Source of the DNA: Capra hircus
Taxonomy: Eukaryota > Chordata > Mammalia > Artiodactyla > Bovidae
Assembly: GCF_001704415.2 (NCBI RefSeq)
Contig: NC_030819.1
Span: 32,854,575-32,918,574, forward strand
Reading direction: 5' to 3'
Length of the DNA: 64,000 bases
Shown: in pieces, positions 1 through 10,862 of the stretch
How positions within the stretch are numbered: position 1 is the stretch's first letter
Layout of the letters: every line of letters starts with the position of its first letter
Translations under genes and position numbers: made by a program
Notes under the pieces: generated by a model
What the model was told of the DNA's origin: nothing
What the model saw: the letters and a program-made list of their open reading frames with translations, nothing else
Databases searched by the model: none

Positions 1-205
1 GCCTTCCAGCCTGGTGGTAATACCATCTTCCTTAGCGCCTCCTTATCTTTTCTCTTGGTGCATTTTCCTTTCACTGTACTGAGCAGTATGTTGAGAGCAT
101 CTCCTTTGTCACATTTCTTGGCCTGAGCCTCTCACCTCTTCCATTGGGCGTTCTGTTCCAAGGGTCTCCCTCCTACCATGAGGATGATTATTTATTTTGC
201 CCTAA

Positions 206-280
206 GGTGTGCTGCAATTCATGGGGTCTCAAAGAGTTGGACACGACTGAGCAAATGAACTGAACTGAACTGAACTGAAT
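206..280 (+). mobile_element. BovB LINE, extreme 3' tail fragment
   Basis: The segment reads as the last ~75 bases of BovB in sense orientation: the conserved GTGTGCTGCAATTCATGG block, then AGAGTTGGACACGACTGAGC, then four TGAAC-type repeats. Everything 5' of this is missing, the usual result of incomplete reverse transcription. It abuts an L1 fragment directly. Confidence 0.85.
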
Positions 281-345
281 GTATATCTGCTAATCCCATC
301 TCCTAATTTATCCCTCCCACCTTTCTCCATCGGTAACCATGTTGG
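281..345 (-). mobile_element. L1 3'UTR fragment, inverted part
   Basis: The stretch with CTAATCCCATCTCCTAATTT and GGTAACCATGTTGGTTTTC matches the antisense of the older artiodactyl L1 3'UTR, also seen at 22500-22600 and 45810-45890. It is followed at once by the L1 terminus in the opposite orientation, so the pair may be one 5'-inverted insertion. Confidence 0.6.
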
Positions 346-355
346 TTTTCCATGA

Positions 356-472
356 TTGTGAGAATTTGTGAAAGAATAAATAATATAATAATATATATGA
401 ATTACTTTGCTGAACACCAGAAACTACATGGGCATTGTAAATCAACTAGACTTTAATAAAATATAAAAAATA
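356..472 (+). mobile_element. L1 3' terminus, sense
   Basis: ATTGTAAATCAACTAGACTT followed by the AATAAA signal (455-460) and an A-rich run is the 3' end of the older artiodactyl L1; the same terminus recurs at 14630-14705. The 5' side is AT-rich, as in the L1 3'UTR. Confidence 0.6.
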
Positions 473-841
473 ATTTGAAAAAACTTAAATATAGTTCAAT
501 TTATTATATCCCTTTCTGTTGAGGCGCTTTCCCCTGAATAAGGGTACCCCCCACCTCACTACCACCCCCTACATTGTCTCATACCCCCCGGCCCACCATC
601 TTTTTCCTCTTTGATCCCCATGGATCTTTGCACATATCACTAATCATGACATTTATTTAATTTGATGTTAACTGTAGACTTCTCTGATCCTCTTCACTGT
701 CATCAGCATCAGAGGGTGACCTTCTGGCCCTTGAAGACTGTTTCTCATCTCTGCATTCTCATTTCCCAGTAGAGAGTCAAGCTTATACTACAGTCCTGAT
801 TACTGCCTGTTGAATGAATTTAGGCTTTAAACATGACTTTT
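473..841. other. Unassigned AT-rich DNA
   Basis: No open frame or repeat family is recognised. A C-rich stretch occurs at about 540-600. The part near 700-815 has some L2-like character, but it is too weak to call. Confidence 0.4.
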
Positions 842-845
842 TTTT

Positions 846-1482
846 TTTCTTTTTTTTTTAAATTTTTTAAATTTTTTTTTCTTTTTAATTTTATTTATTT
901 TTTTTATTTTTGAATTTTAAAATCTTTAATTCTTACATGCGTTCCCAAACATGAACCCCCCTCCCACCTCCCTCCCCATAACATCTCTCTGGGTCATCCC
1001 CATGCACCAGCTCCAAGCATGCTGTATCCTGCATCAGACATAGACTGGCGATTCAATTCTTACATGATAGTATACATGTTAGAATGTCATTCTCCCAAAT
1101 CATCCCACCCTCTCCCTCCCTCTGAGTCCAAAAGTCCATTATACACATCTGTGTCTCTTTCCCTGTCTTGCATACAGGGTCGTCATTGGCATCTTCCTAA
1201 ATTCCATATATATGTGTTAGTATACTGTATTGGTATTTTTCTTTCTGGCTTACTTCACTCTGTATAATCGGCTCCAGTTTCATCCATCTCATCAGAACTG
1301 ATTCAAATGAATTCTTTTTTACGGCTGAGTAATACTCCATTGTGTATATGTACCACAGCTTTCTTATCCATTCATCTGCTGATGGACATCTAGGTTGTTT
1401 CCATGTCCTGGCTATTATAAACAGTGCTGCGATGAACATTGGGGTACATGTGTCTCTTTCAATTCTGGTTTCCTCAGGGTGT
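846..1482 (-). mobile_element. L1 LINE, 5'-truncated 3' end with poly(A)
   Basis: On the minus strand 1439-1197 encodes the C-terminal end of L1 ORF2 (the stretch containing ALFIIARTW and YTMEYYSAVK, ending HIYGI). It is followed by a G-rich 3'UTR and an A-rich tail (the T-runs at 843-905). Target duplications ATGACTTTTTTTT lie at 833-845 and 1483-1495, so this is one short, fairly young insertion. Confidence 0.88.
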
Positions 1483-1782
1483 ATGACTTTTTTTTAAAAG
1501 AAGTTTCTCCTACAAACTGCTATTAAAACTGAGAGCAATTTTAAAGGTATGTTAAGTTTCACTAACCACTGTCATGCCTATGATGATAGAAGCACCAAAA
1601 CAATAACAGCAAATGTACTTATTCTAAGAACCTTGACAGATAATGGGCAGGTTCTATATAGGCCTGTTTTTAAACAATGACCATTTCTCAAAAAAAGTTT
1701 GTAAAAAAAATTCTTAAACCATGTTATGGCTTTGATGAGAATCATAAAAATAAAATATAAATTGAATGATAATAATATGCAT

Positions 1783-1880
1783 AAGCTCCAGGAGTTGGTG
1801 ATAGACAGGGAATCCTGGTGTGCTGCAGTCCATCAGGTCACAAAGAGTTGGACATGACCGAGCGACTGAACTGAACTGAC
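1783..1880 (+). mobile_element. BovB 3' tail fragment
   Basis: The sense BovB tail begins near AGCTCCAGGAGTTGGTGATA and runs through AAGAGTTGGACATGACCGAG to a CTGAACTGAACTGAC end. It is about 100 bases of the 3'UTR and contains no coding part. Confidence 0.88.
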
Positions 1881-3305
1881 TATGGATAATTAAATAATAT
1901 AGCCACAATCGCTATTTTTATTGTGGTATAACTAATATGTAACACTTTAGTTTCAAGTGCTCAACATAATGATTTGATATTCATCTATTGTGACTAAACT
2001 TTTCTGTTAGTTTCAGCAGTTACTTAGACTTTAAAGAACAAGCTTGATATGCTGTTCTTATATAGCATCAACTTGTAGTCTCAAAAAAAAAAATCAAAAC
2101 AAAATTTTAATATCAGAATTGATTCTTTTTCCTGCAGAATAGTGAAATTCAGGAGCAGTCTTTTTAAAGACTGAAAGAGCTTATGAAGAAAATAAATTAA
2201 ATTTTAACTGTTTGGCTGGTTATTTTTAAAGGTTCATGAAATCATATTTATTTGAAATAATTCCTTAAAGTTTTCAATACACTGCCTTGGTCTAGTCACA
2301 TCAAAATTTGGGGCACATGATGCCTGAAATTTTTAGATCATACACCTGGACAAAGGCTGAATTATATAGAGTTCAAAGGTGAAATGCACTCTAGTGTTTA
2401 TTATGTGTAGCAAGTATTTTTATAGTGTCTTTACTGCATGGAAGACAAGATAACAGGATTCCTTGTTCCTCATAGATTTCCTAAAGCATAGAAACCCATC
2501 CTGCTATGAGTGCAATTGTGTGGAACATCAGATGGAAGCTTTTTGCCCCCATGGCCTGCCCGAGAGTACATTTATCCAGCCAAGATGCAGTCTGCAATGA
2601 GATTTCTCTTCTTCAGAGGGCAGCTGTGGGAGTGGTGGGCTCTTGATGTGGGAGCCAACTCCTGGCTCTGGCAGCACCCTTTGGCTTTCTTAAATCTCAA
2701 GAAACATGAAGTGAGGTCCATCAGCATGGATCTGTCTTAACCTCACCTCTCAAACGTCTCTGCATCTGCAATGCACAAAATATTGTGTAGAATGAGGCAA
2801 TGGGGAACCATATTCAGTTAAAGGGAATTATACCTTCTAGTCTATCATAATGAATGTGTCCGGGGAAGTCTCACTATAGAGATGCTGTCCTGGTAGGTGA
2901 CAGACAAACAGGAAACCACAGAAATGCATGTTCATATAACAAACGTAAATTAATCCCGTAGTTAATCCCTGTTCCTCATCTGAGATATGACAATATATTG
3001 TGCCTATGTGGACACTGCTGTTCTCTAGTCAGTGATTTACATATTGGTCTTAAATTGAGTTAATTTTAGCCCAGTTAAAGATTTTAACTATACATATGTA
3101 TATATAGATATTCTCCAGGGAGAAAAAGGGATATTTCATGTTTTTCATGATGATATTGATACTTAAAAAAATATTTTTTCATGCAAAGCTAGTCATTTAT
3201 TTTATTAACATTTTCTACATTGATTAAAATAGCTGCCTTGAATCAAAGAAAATGCTTGAATTTCACAGACAGTTCAATTTCATAATCTTGCATTTAACAA
3301 TAAGT
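1881..3305. other. Unassigned unique-looking DNA
   Basis: No repeat family is recognised with confidence. A 76-codon open frame at 2510-2740 shows no domain, signal peptide or splice-like framing that would support a gene. The rest is AT-rich with short homopolymers. Confidence 0.4.
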
Positions 3306-3309
3306 GCAT

Positions 3310-3421
3310 GCATGCTGTCCTTCAGTCGTGTCTGACTCTTTGCCACGTATGAGCTGTAGCCCACCAGGCTCCTCTGAACTTGGGATTCCCCAGGCAAAAA
3401 TACTAGAGTGAGTTGCTACAC
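3310..3421 (-). mobile_element. Bov-A/Bov-tA SINE fragment
   Basis: CTTCAGTCGTGTCTGACTCT, CACCAGGCTCCTCTGAAC and CCCAGGCAAAAATACTAGAG are the antisense of the Bov-A body. The tRNA-derived head is absent and the copy is diverged. Confidence 0.8.
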
Positions 3422-4130
3422 CCTCCTCTTAACAGTAAGTATCAGGACCCTATTAAATTTCTCTTCGAGCGATCGAAATACAAATAACAGACATGGAGCT
3501 TGCTATGGGTTGGGACTATGCGTAAATGCTTCTTTGACAGAACCCTCTTCTCTTCTGGTGTTTTAGGTAAGTGTCCTAGAAAATGTCTTTATTGAATGGG
3601 AACACAGCCGCTATCTACGTACACACAAATGTCTGCTTTGTACACAATTTACAAAATAAAATCTATTCATAGTCCTCAGATAAACAAGGTCTCTTCGTAG
3701 ACAGTTTTGTCAACATTTCTTGGGACTCACAGTCCGTCATCATCACAGTCCTCTCTCTGTTCTGTGTCTCTTCCCTGTGTTTCCCTTCACCTCCCTGCTC
3801 TGATGGAGCCCTGGCTTTCCCCTAAAATCCTCTGCCCCTCATCCCTCTCCTGGGGAGCTTTTTCTTTCCACAGCCTCCTTGCCTTTGGATCTGGAGATGA
3901 TTTTCTGTATACCTTACTCCTCATTGGCACTGCCAGATGCTTGCCCTTCCTCACTTCTTGTAAAAGCCTCATTTTTGAAGCTCTTGTCATCGTATTAGAA
4001 AATTAATATGCTTCTGTTAAACATATCTACAAATCCCTGAGCTATTCCTAGAACTCCTTAAAAGTTGTGTGTGCATGTTTTTAAGCAGATCTCTGTCATT
4101 CTACCTTATACAATTGTCATCATTTCTAAT
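3422..4130. other. Unassigned DNA
   Basis: A 99-codon open frame (3707-4006, plus) is serine- and leucine-rich and low in complexity, with no recognisable domain; an overlapping frame exists on the other strand. I do not support a gene here. Confidence 0.4.
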
Positions 4131-5490
4131 GATTTCACCATCTAAGTGTTTATCATTTTAAGAAGCTGCCCATACGATTTCTGATACAGATGTGTTCCAG
4201 CTTCTCCACATCCTTACAAATACTTGATATGGTCATTTTTTTTTTTTTTTTTTTAGATTTTAGTCATCCTTATAGATGTGTAGTGGTATGTCATTGTGGT
4301 TTTATTGCATTTTCTTAATGATTAATGTTGAGCATCTTTGCATGTGTTTATCATCTGTGTATCTATTTTTGGTGAAGCGGCTATTTGAATACTCCCCCCT
4401 CCTCTTGTTTTTAATGGGTAGTTTGGTTTTTTATTGAATTTTAGGAGTTCTATGAATATATTCTATATTAAGTCCATTATCAGATACATGAGTTGCAAAT
4501 ATTTTCTCCCAGTTTGTGGCTTGGCTTTTCATTATCTTACTGGTGTCTTTTAAAGAGTCAAAGCCTTTAATACTGATTAAGTCCAATTTATTCTTTTATA
4601 GATTGTGCTTTATAGTTTGTAGCTAAAATGTTGTTTGCTTAACTCACAGAGGTTTTTCTTCTGTTTCCTCTACTAGATTTATAGTTTTCTGCTTTATATT
4701 TAGTTTATAACTCATTTTGAGTTTTGTACTTGGTGTGAGGTATGGATCAAAGTTCTTCCTTTTCTTCTCTCCTTCTTTCCCTCCTCCCTCCCTGACTTTC
4801 TATCTTAATTGCACATGGATATCCAGTTGTTATTGCACCACTTGTTGAAAGGACTTTTCTCTATCCACTGAGTTGCCTTTGCACCTGCATCAAAATCCAT
4901 TTCCCATATATGTGTGGGTCTATTTCTGGACTCTGTGTCATGTTTGATTGGTCTGTTTTTCTATCATGATACAATGCTGTCCTGATTTGAGTAGACTTAT
5001 AACTCTTGTTGGAGAGGGCAATGGCACCCCACTCCAGTACTCTTGCCTGGAAAATCCATGGACAGAGGAGCCTGGTAGGCTGCAGTCCATGGGGTCTCGA
5101 AGAGTCGGACATGACTGAGCGACTTCACTTTCACTTTTCTCTTTCATGCATTGGAGAAGGAAATGGCAGCCCACTCCAGTGTTCTTGCCTGGAGAATCCC
5201 AGGGACGGTGGAGCCTGGTGGGCTGCCATCTGTGTGGTCGCGCAGAGTCAGACACGACTGAATCGACTTAGCAGCAGCAGCAGTATAACTCTTGTATTGT
5301 TAGGTATTGTTAGTTCCTCTTCTAAAAAATTATTTAGGCTTTTCTAGAGTCTTTGCATTTCCATATTAAGTTTTAAATAATTTTGTCATCTTTTACAAAG
5401 TAGCCTGTTAGGAATTCTGTTTGGATTATATTAAATCTAGAGGTCAGTTTAGGAAGAATTAACATTAACAGTATTCAGTTTTGGACTCAT
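4130..5490 (-). mobile_element. Old L1 ORF2 / 3' region, antisense
   Basis: The order of recognisable blocks (TTGAGCATCTTTGCATGTG, GCAAATATTTTCTCCCAGTT, GATATCCAGTTGTTATTGCA, TATTTCTGGACTCTGTGTCA) is that of an ancient mammalian L1 read in antisense. Indels and stops are many. Bov-A2 (5010-5283) was inserted later, and L1 sequence resumes after it to about 5480. Confidence 0.75.
5010..5283 (+). mobile_element. Bov-A2 dimeric SINE with target duplication
   Basis: Two Bov-A monomers are arranged head to tail (first GGAGAGGGCAATGGCACCCC, second near GGAGAAGGAAATGGCAGCCC), ending in CAGCAGCAGCAG. The 12-bp duplication TATAACTCTTGT flanks it at 4998-5009 and 5284-5295. It sits inside the old L1 and is therefore younger. 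Confidence 0.96.
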
Positions 5491-6507
5491 GTACACGAGG
5501 CAGAGGCATTTATTTAGTGACTGTCAATATGGTTAAGCTCGAATCCTTCTTCTTCCTAAGTGTTTTCTCTTTGTCCCAATCTGTTCTTTGTTCTCTTTTC
5601 TCTCTCTTTTTTCTATCTTCTTTTGGATTAATTAAATATTTTAATGTATTTAATTTTATTTTTTCTTGGTTTTTGTTTTCTTAGTGTTTCTTTAGGGTTG
5701 GTATAACATACATTTTTTAGACTCTAGTTTACCTGTAAGTAATATTATGCTACTGAACATATAAGAAACATGTGATAGTATTTTTAATTTTTCTCCCTTA
5801 CTGACTCTGTGTTTTTACATATGATGTAAAACCTATGCAACATTGTCATTATCTTGTCTAATCTGTCAATGATCTTTTAAAGATATTTAAATAATAAGAC
5901 AGATTTGGATTTATGTTTAACTTTGCAGTTTTCATTTCCCATACTCTTCACTCCTTTGTGCAGCTCTACAGATCCTTGTGGTATCATTTTCTTTTTGTCT
6001 TAAGAACTCTTCTTAATAGCTCTTATAGTGAGACTCTGTTGGCAGTGAGTTCTCTCAGCTTTTCATGTCTGAAAAAAAATTTTTAATCTTCATATTTGAA
6101 AGATATTTTGATTTGGTATAGAAGTCTAGGGTGCCAGGCTTTTTTTAAATTTAAGTATTTAAAATATTTCTCCACTGTCTTCTCATTTGCAATGTTTCTA
6201 ACTACACTCTAGTTATCTTTGTTTCTCTATATGTAATATGTTTTTCTCTTTGCCTACTTATAAGACTTTTCTTAATGGCTAATTTTGAGCATGTTTATTA
6301 TGATGTGCATTGATGTAGTGTTTTTATATTTCTTATGCTGGGCTTTATTGTGGTCCTTGGATCTATAAATTTATCATTACTATCAAGTTTGGGAAACTTT
6401 TGGCTATTACTTCTGTAAATATTCTTTCTGTCTCCTGCTCTGCACTCTTCTTAGGAGATTCCTTATGTGTATATTAAGCCATTTGATGTTGTCCTACAGC
6501 TAATAAG

Positions 6508-6722
6508 TGGGCTTCCCAGGTGGCTCAGAGGTTACAGCATCTACCTGCAATGTGGGAGACTTGGGTTCGATCCCTGGGTCGGGAATATCCCCTGGAGAAG
6601 GAAATAGCAACCCACTCCAGTATTCTTGCCTGGAGAATCCCATGGACAGAGGAGCCTGGTGGGCTACAGTCCACGGGGTCGCAAAGAGTCGGACATGACT
6701 GAGCTACTAACACCTTCACTTC
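6508..6722 (+). mobile_element. Bov-tA SINE, complete, with target duplication
   Basis: The tRNA-derived head carries a Pol III A-box-like GTGGCTCAGAGGTTACAGC and a B-box GGTTCGATCC; the Bov-A body follows and ends CACCTTCACTTC. The duplication ACAGCTAATAAG is exact at 6496-6507 and 6723-6734. Confidence 0.97.
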
Positions 6723-7044
6723 ACAGCTAATAAGGCTCTGTTTGTTGTTTTGTTTTGTTCTAATTCTCTCTTCTCCCTGGGTTTCATTTTGGAGAGTTTA
6801 TGTTGCTATGTCTTCAAGTTTACTCATATTGTTTTACAGTGTCGAATAGCTATTAATCCTATCTGATTTATTTTTTGTTTAACACTGTAAGTTTCATCTC
6901 TGGAAGTCTGATGTAGGTCCTTTTATGTCTCTACATTTTAAACATATGGAACACAGTTATAATAATTATTTTTAAGTTTTTTCTTTGCTAACTCAAATAT
7001 CTGTGTCATTTCTGGGTTGGTTTCAACTGATTGATTTGTCTCCT

Positions 7045-7427
7045 CAGTTCAGTTCAGCTCAGTTCAGTCGCTTAGTCGTGTCTGACTCTTTGCGATCCCA
7101 TGAATCGCAGCACGCCAGGCCTCCCTGTCCATCACCAACTCCCAGAGTTCACTCAGATTCACGTCCATTGTGTCAGTGATGCCATCCAGCCATCTCATCC
7201 TCTGTTGTCCCCTTCTCCTCCTGCCTCCAATCCCTCCCAGCATCAGAGTCTTTTCCAATGAGTCAACTCTTCTCATGAGGTGGCCAAAGTACTGGAGTTT
7301 CAGCTTTAGCATCATTCCTTCCAAAGAAATGCCAGGGCTGATCTCCTTCAGAATGGACTGGTTGGATCTCCTTGCAGTCCTAGGGACTCTCAAGAGTCTT
7401 CTCCAACACCACAGTTCAAAAGCATCA
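7045..7427 (-). mobile_element. BovB LINE, 5'-truncated (~380 bp)
   Basis: It opens on the plus strand with the antisense tail repeats GTTCAGTTCAGCTCAGTTCA and continues through CCTCCCTGTCCATCACCAAC to ACACCACAGTTCAAAAGCAT. On the minus strand it encodes the last ~110 residues of the BovB ORF without an early stop (7393-7064, with VPRTARRSNQSILKEISP). Confidence 0.95.
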
Positions 7428-8040
7428 TTGTGAGTGGAATTTTCCCGCTTATTTGCATACCTGGTAAATTTTCATTTGATTCAGGGCACTTGGACTTTTG
7501 CTTTATTTAATGTTGAGTATTTTGTGTTCCTGAAAATATTTGTGAGCTCTCTCTGGGCCGTAATTAAGTTACTTGAAAACAGTTTGATCATTTTGGTCTC
7601 ATTTTTTTAAATTGTTGGGTAAAACTGAAACAGTGTCAGTCTCAAGCTATTTCTTCCACATTACTGAGGCAAGATTCTTCTCTATACTTTGCCAAATGTC
7701 CTTTAAATTTTGAGAGTTTTCAGTTAGCTTAGTGAGACAGACACTATTCTCAGTCCTCTGTAAGCATCAGACCCTGTTACTTCTCATCCTTCTGAGTGAT
7801 TCAGGAGCTCCAGACTCCAGGATTTTCCCCACATGCACAGGCAGAACTCTGCTAAATACCTGAGGGCGCCTCGGCTGAATTCCAGAGTTCTGTCTATGCA
7901 TCTCTCTCCTGCAGTGCCTAGCCACCTTGGTCTCCCAGGACTCAGTTCTACCTTCTGAACTCAAGGAGCCTGCTAGGTTCTGCCTGGGTTCCTCCACCCT
8001 GCACCATGGCTTGGAAACTCTCTCTAGATGGTAATCTTAG

Positions 8041-8500
8041 GAAATTATAGGATTCACCTGACTTGTTTCTTATCTCACATATATCAGTGTCCCCTGATAT
8101 CTGGTACCTAGTGTCTTGAAAACCATTGTTTCTCATATTGTTTTTCATTTTTAAAAGTTAGTTCAGGTGGGATGTTATATATATATATATATTCCCTGTT
8201 ATTCCATCTTGGCTGAAAGTAGAAGTCTAATAGTCTAAGTTTTTTATTCCAATTATAACTTTTTTTCCCCCCTTAAGTATCTACTGGCTAATTTTCAAAT
8301 AGTCATGATTCTTTTCTTTCTTTTGATTTTCTTATTTCTTGATCATTTTAATATTTTCTCATTAATCATTTCAAATACTCTAATTTTATATTCCAATAAA
8401 TCACTTTTTTGATGTTACCAAAGTGCCATTTCTCTTTTAGCTGTTCCAGTTGATTCTCTAGTATGGTAGCTTCTTTCCTTATGTATATTATAATTTTTCT
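8041..8500. other. Unassigned AT-rich DNA with (TA)n
   Basis: It contains a short (TA)n at about 8175-8192 and T-rich sequence. It may be a continuation of old L1, but no block is clear enough to call. Confidence 0.35.
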
Positions 8501-8660
8501 AAAAAATTAATTGACTTTATTTTTTAGAAAAGTTTTAGACTTATAAAAAAAATAAGTACAGTGAAGTCCCATATCCCTCCTCCCTCCACATATATACAAT
8601 TTTCCCTGTTGTTCACATTATACATCAGTGTGGTGCTTTTGCTATAATTGATTAAAAAAA
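8500..8660. mobile_element. Old LINE 3'-end-like sequence
   Basis: The TAGAAAAGTTTTAGACTTAT / AAGTCCCATATCCCTCCTCC pattern resembles a widespread old mammalian LINE 3'UTR. It is interrupted by the BovB copy that starts near 8666. Family assignment is tentative. Confidence 0.35.
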
Positions 8661-8665
8661 CAATG

Positions 8666-9428
8666 TAGATACATTGTTGTTGTCCGGTCACCAAGTTGTG
8701 TCCAACTCTTTGCTGCCCCATGGACTGCAGTACACCTGGCTCCCCTCACCATCTCCCAGAGTTTGCCCAAGTTCATGTCAATTGAATTAGTAATGCCATC
8801 CAACCATCTCATGCTCTGTCGTCCCCTTCTCTTCCTGCCCTCAATCTTTCCCAGCATCAGAGTCTTTTCCAATGAGTCAGCTGTTTGCATCAGGCGGCCA
8901 AAGTATTGGAGTTTCAGCTTCAGCACCAGTCCTTCCAAAGAGTATTCAGGATCGATTTCTATTAAGATTGACTGGTTTGACCTCCTTGCTTTCCAAGGGA
9001 CTCTCATGAGTCTTCTCTAGCACCACAGTTCAAAAGCACCAATTCTTTAGAGCTCTGCCTTCTTTATTGTCCAGCTCTCACATCCATATATGACTACTGA
9101 AAAGACCATAGCCTTGACTATTTGGACTTTTGTCGGCAAAGTAATGTCTTTGCTTTTTAACACAACTGTCTAGGTTTGTCATAGCTTTCTTGCCAAGAAG
9201 CAATCAATTGTCTTCTAACTTCACGGCTGCAGTCACTATCTACACTGATTTTAGAGCCCAAGAAGAGGAAATCTGTCACTGCTTCCAACTTTTCGCCTTC
9301 TCTTTGCCATGAAGTGATGGGACCGGATGCCATGATCTTAGTTTTTTTCAGTATTAAGTTTTAAACAGGCTTTTCCACTCTCCTCCTTCACCTTCATTAA
9401 CAAGCTCTTTAGTTTCTCCTCATTTCCA
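8666..9428 (-). mobile_element. BovB LINE, older subfamily, 5'-truncated
   Basis: It lacks the TGAAC tail and instead ends (antisense) TTGTTGTTGTCCGGTCACCA. It shows BovB C-terminal coding sequence on minus 9007-8642 (WKARRSNQSILIEID, LKLQYFGRLM) and continues through the ATGACTACTGAAAAGACC block to the region equivalent to the helix after the RT core. Substitutions not seen in the other copies suggest an older subfamily. Confidence 0.88.
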
Positions 9429-9438
9429 GTATACTAGC

Positions 9439-9465
9439 TGTGAGAACCCCATGAACTGTATAAAA
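9439..9465 (+). mobile_element. Possible inverted BovB 5' segment
   Basis: GAGAACCCCATGAACTGTAT followed by AAAA matches the sense BovB leader (complement of 60200-60228) with about two differences. It follows at once on the antisense 3' part, the arrangement expected of a 5' inversion. The match is short. Confidence 0.35.
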
Positions 9466-10574
9466 ACACTATTCATATGTCTAAGTGTATGAATATCTAA
9501 ATATGACATTCATATGTCTAAATATACCCTTAAAACAAGGTTTATTTCTAAGCTGAGAGTTTGAGATTTTTGTTGTAATTTAAAGTGCAGCCTTCAAACA
9601 CATTTGAGCATTTCCATTTGGGGAAGAGCTTGTGAGGCTCAGGAACAATGTTATATATTAATTCTCTGGGACGGCTCTATATACAACTACCATACAGGTG
9701 TTTCCTGTTGAGATTCCAAGTTCCCATACAAGAACTCAGAGGCCAGCTGAGAACAAAACTTAGCCCACTTAATTATATTTGCCCAGTATGCTGCATAAAA
9801 AGTCATTGACCAAAAATAACATGTTTAAGTAATGTTCAAGTTGAGATACAAACCAGAAGCCATCCGGAAATTCAAAATTAAATCTGATCTCCACCCTTCA
9901 CTTGTCTCATTGTGCCCAGGCAGCACCAAGGTCAGAAATAAATTGGAGACACAACAAAACACACAGCCTGCAATATTTCAGCTGAGGTCACAAGAAAAAC
10001 TTAGTTAAGGCCTTATTAGAGGAGTTTATAGGACCACATGACTGTGAATATGAAATTAGAATCTTGCCTTGATGGATGTATCACCTACTCACAGTAATTT
10101 GTTGGGAATATTTTCAAAATGTAAGTGAGCATAATTAAGCTTCTGTTTTATGGGAGTCTGGTCATTTGTCTCCAGGTGCACTTGTCTCTGTAGAGACACT
10201 GCAAATTTTTATCAATATTGAGTTTTAAACAGGCTTTTCCACCCAGAATATAATGAGACATATTTCAGTCACTCAGTTTTAAGTTCCTATTTGGACATTT
10301 GTGAATTAAAAGAGGCCCTTAGAATTGACAGTACAGATGCAATTAACATTTTTATCCATACTTTTTTCTTCTGCAGAACCGTAGATATAAGATAAAATTT
10401 CAAGATAATATCACCATGAAAATTAGTTGTATACTGCATGTTCTATATTCTATCCTTCAATGAAACCCTTGGACACCACCCCCCGCCACCCACAAAAGAA
10501 GCCAGACTCAGCTAGGATTATAAATGCCTGCTTAATTGCTAAAAATAAGTGGAGGGAAGTATTTTTCTTGATTT
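9466..10574. other. Unassigned DNA with local repeats
   Basis: CATTCATATGTCTAA-type sequence occurs twice at 9470-9525. A 22-bp exact copy of a piece of the preceding BovB (9357-9378) recurs at 10221-10242. No gene is supported. Confidence 0.45.
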
Positions 10575-10586
10575 TAGACTATTCTT

Positions 10587-10795
10587 TGTTGTTTAGTTGC
10601 TAAGTCGTGTCCGACTCTTTTGCAAACCCATGGACTATAGCCCACCTGGCTCCTCTGTCCATGGCATTCCCCAGGCAAGAATACTGAAATAGGTAGCTGT
10701 TTCCTTCTCCAGGGGGAGCTTCCCTACCCAGGGATTGAACCCATGTCTCTGGCATTGGCAGGCAGATTCTTTACTACTGAACCACCAGGGAAACC
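10587..10795 (-). mobile_element. Bov-tA SINE with target duplication
   Basis: Antisense Bov-tA: GCTAAGTCGTGTCCGACTCT, CCAGGCAAGAATACTG, then the reversed tRNA head ending ACCACCAGGGAAACC. Near-identical flanks TAGACTATTCTT (10575-10586) and TAGACTTTTCTT (10796-10807) give the duplication with one mismatch. Confidence 0.94.
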
Positions 10796-10823
10796 TAGAC
10801 TTTTCTTGAGGTGTTTGTATTTG

Positions 10824-10862
10824 CAAAATACAAACAAATACAAATACAAACAAAAACAAAAA
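10824..10862. repeat. A-rich (CAAATA)n-like simple repeat
   Basis: A reiteration of AAATACAAACAAATACAAAT type, next to the 5' (head) end of the antisense Bov-tA. Confidence 0.7.

Larger units (their letters stand above)
5700..8040 (-). mobile_element. Old L1/HAL1-type 5' and ORF1 region, antisense
   Basis: Blocks such as TCTTATAGTGAGACTCTGTT, TCAGCTTTTCATGTCTGAAA, GTGTCATTTCTGGGTTGGTT and AAGTTACTTGAAAACAGTTT, and the GC-richer stretch at 7680-8030, follow the order of an ancient L1/HAL1 read backwards (ORF1, then 5'UTR). Together with 4130-5490 this could be one internally deleted L1 or two adjacent elements. Bov-tA (6508) and BovB (7045) interrupt it. Confidence 0.6.

Noticed and set aside
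6508..6580. tRNA-like A-box and B-box sequences here and in about fifteen similar places
   Set aside because: They are the tRNA-derived heads of Bov-tA SINEs, fused to Bov-A bodies and too diverged to fold as tRNA genes. Not annotated as tRNA.
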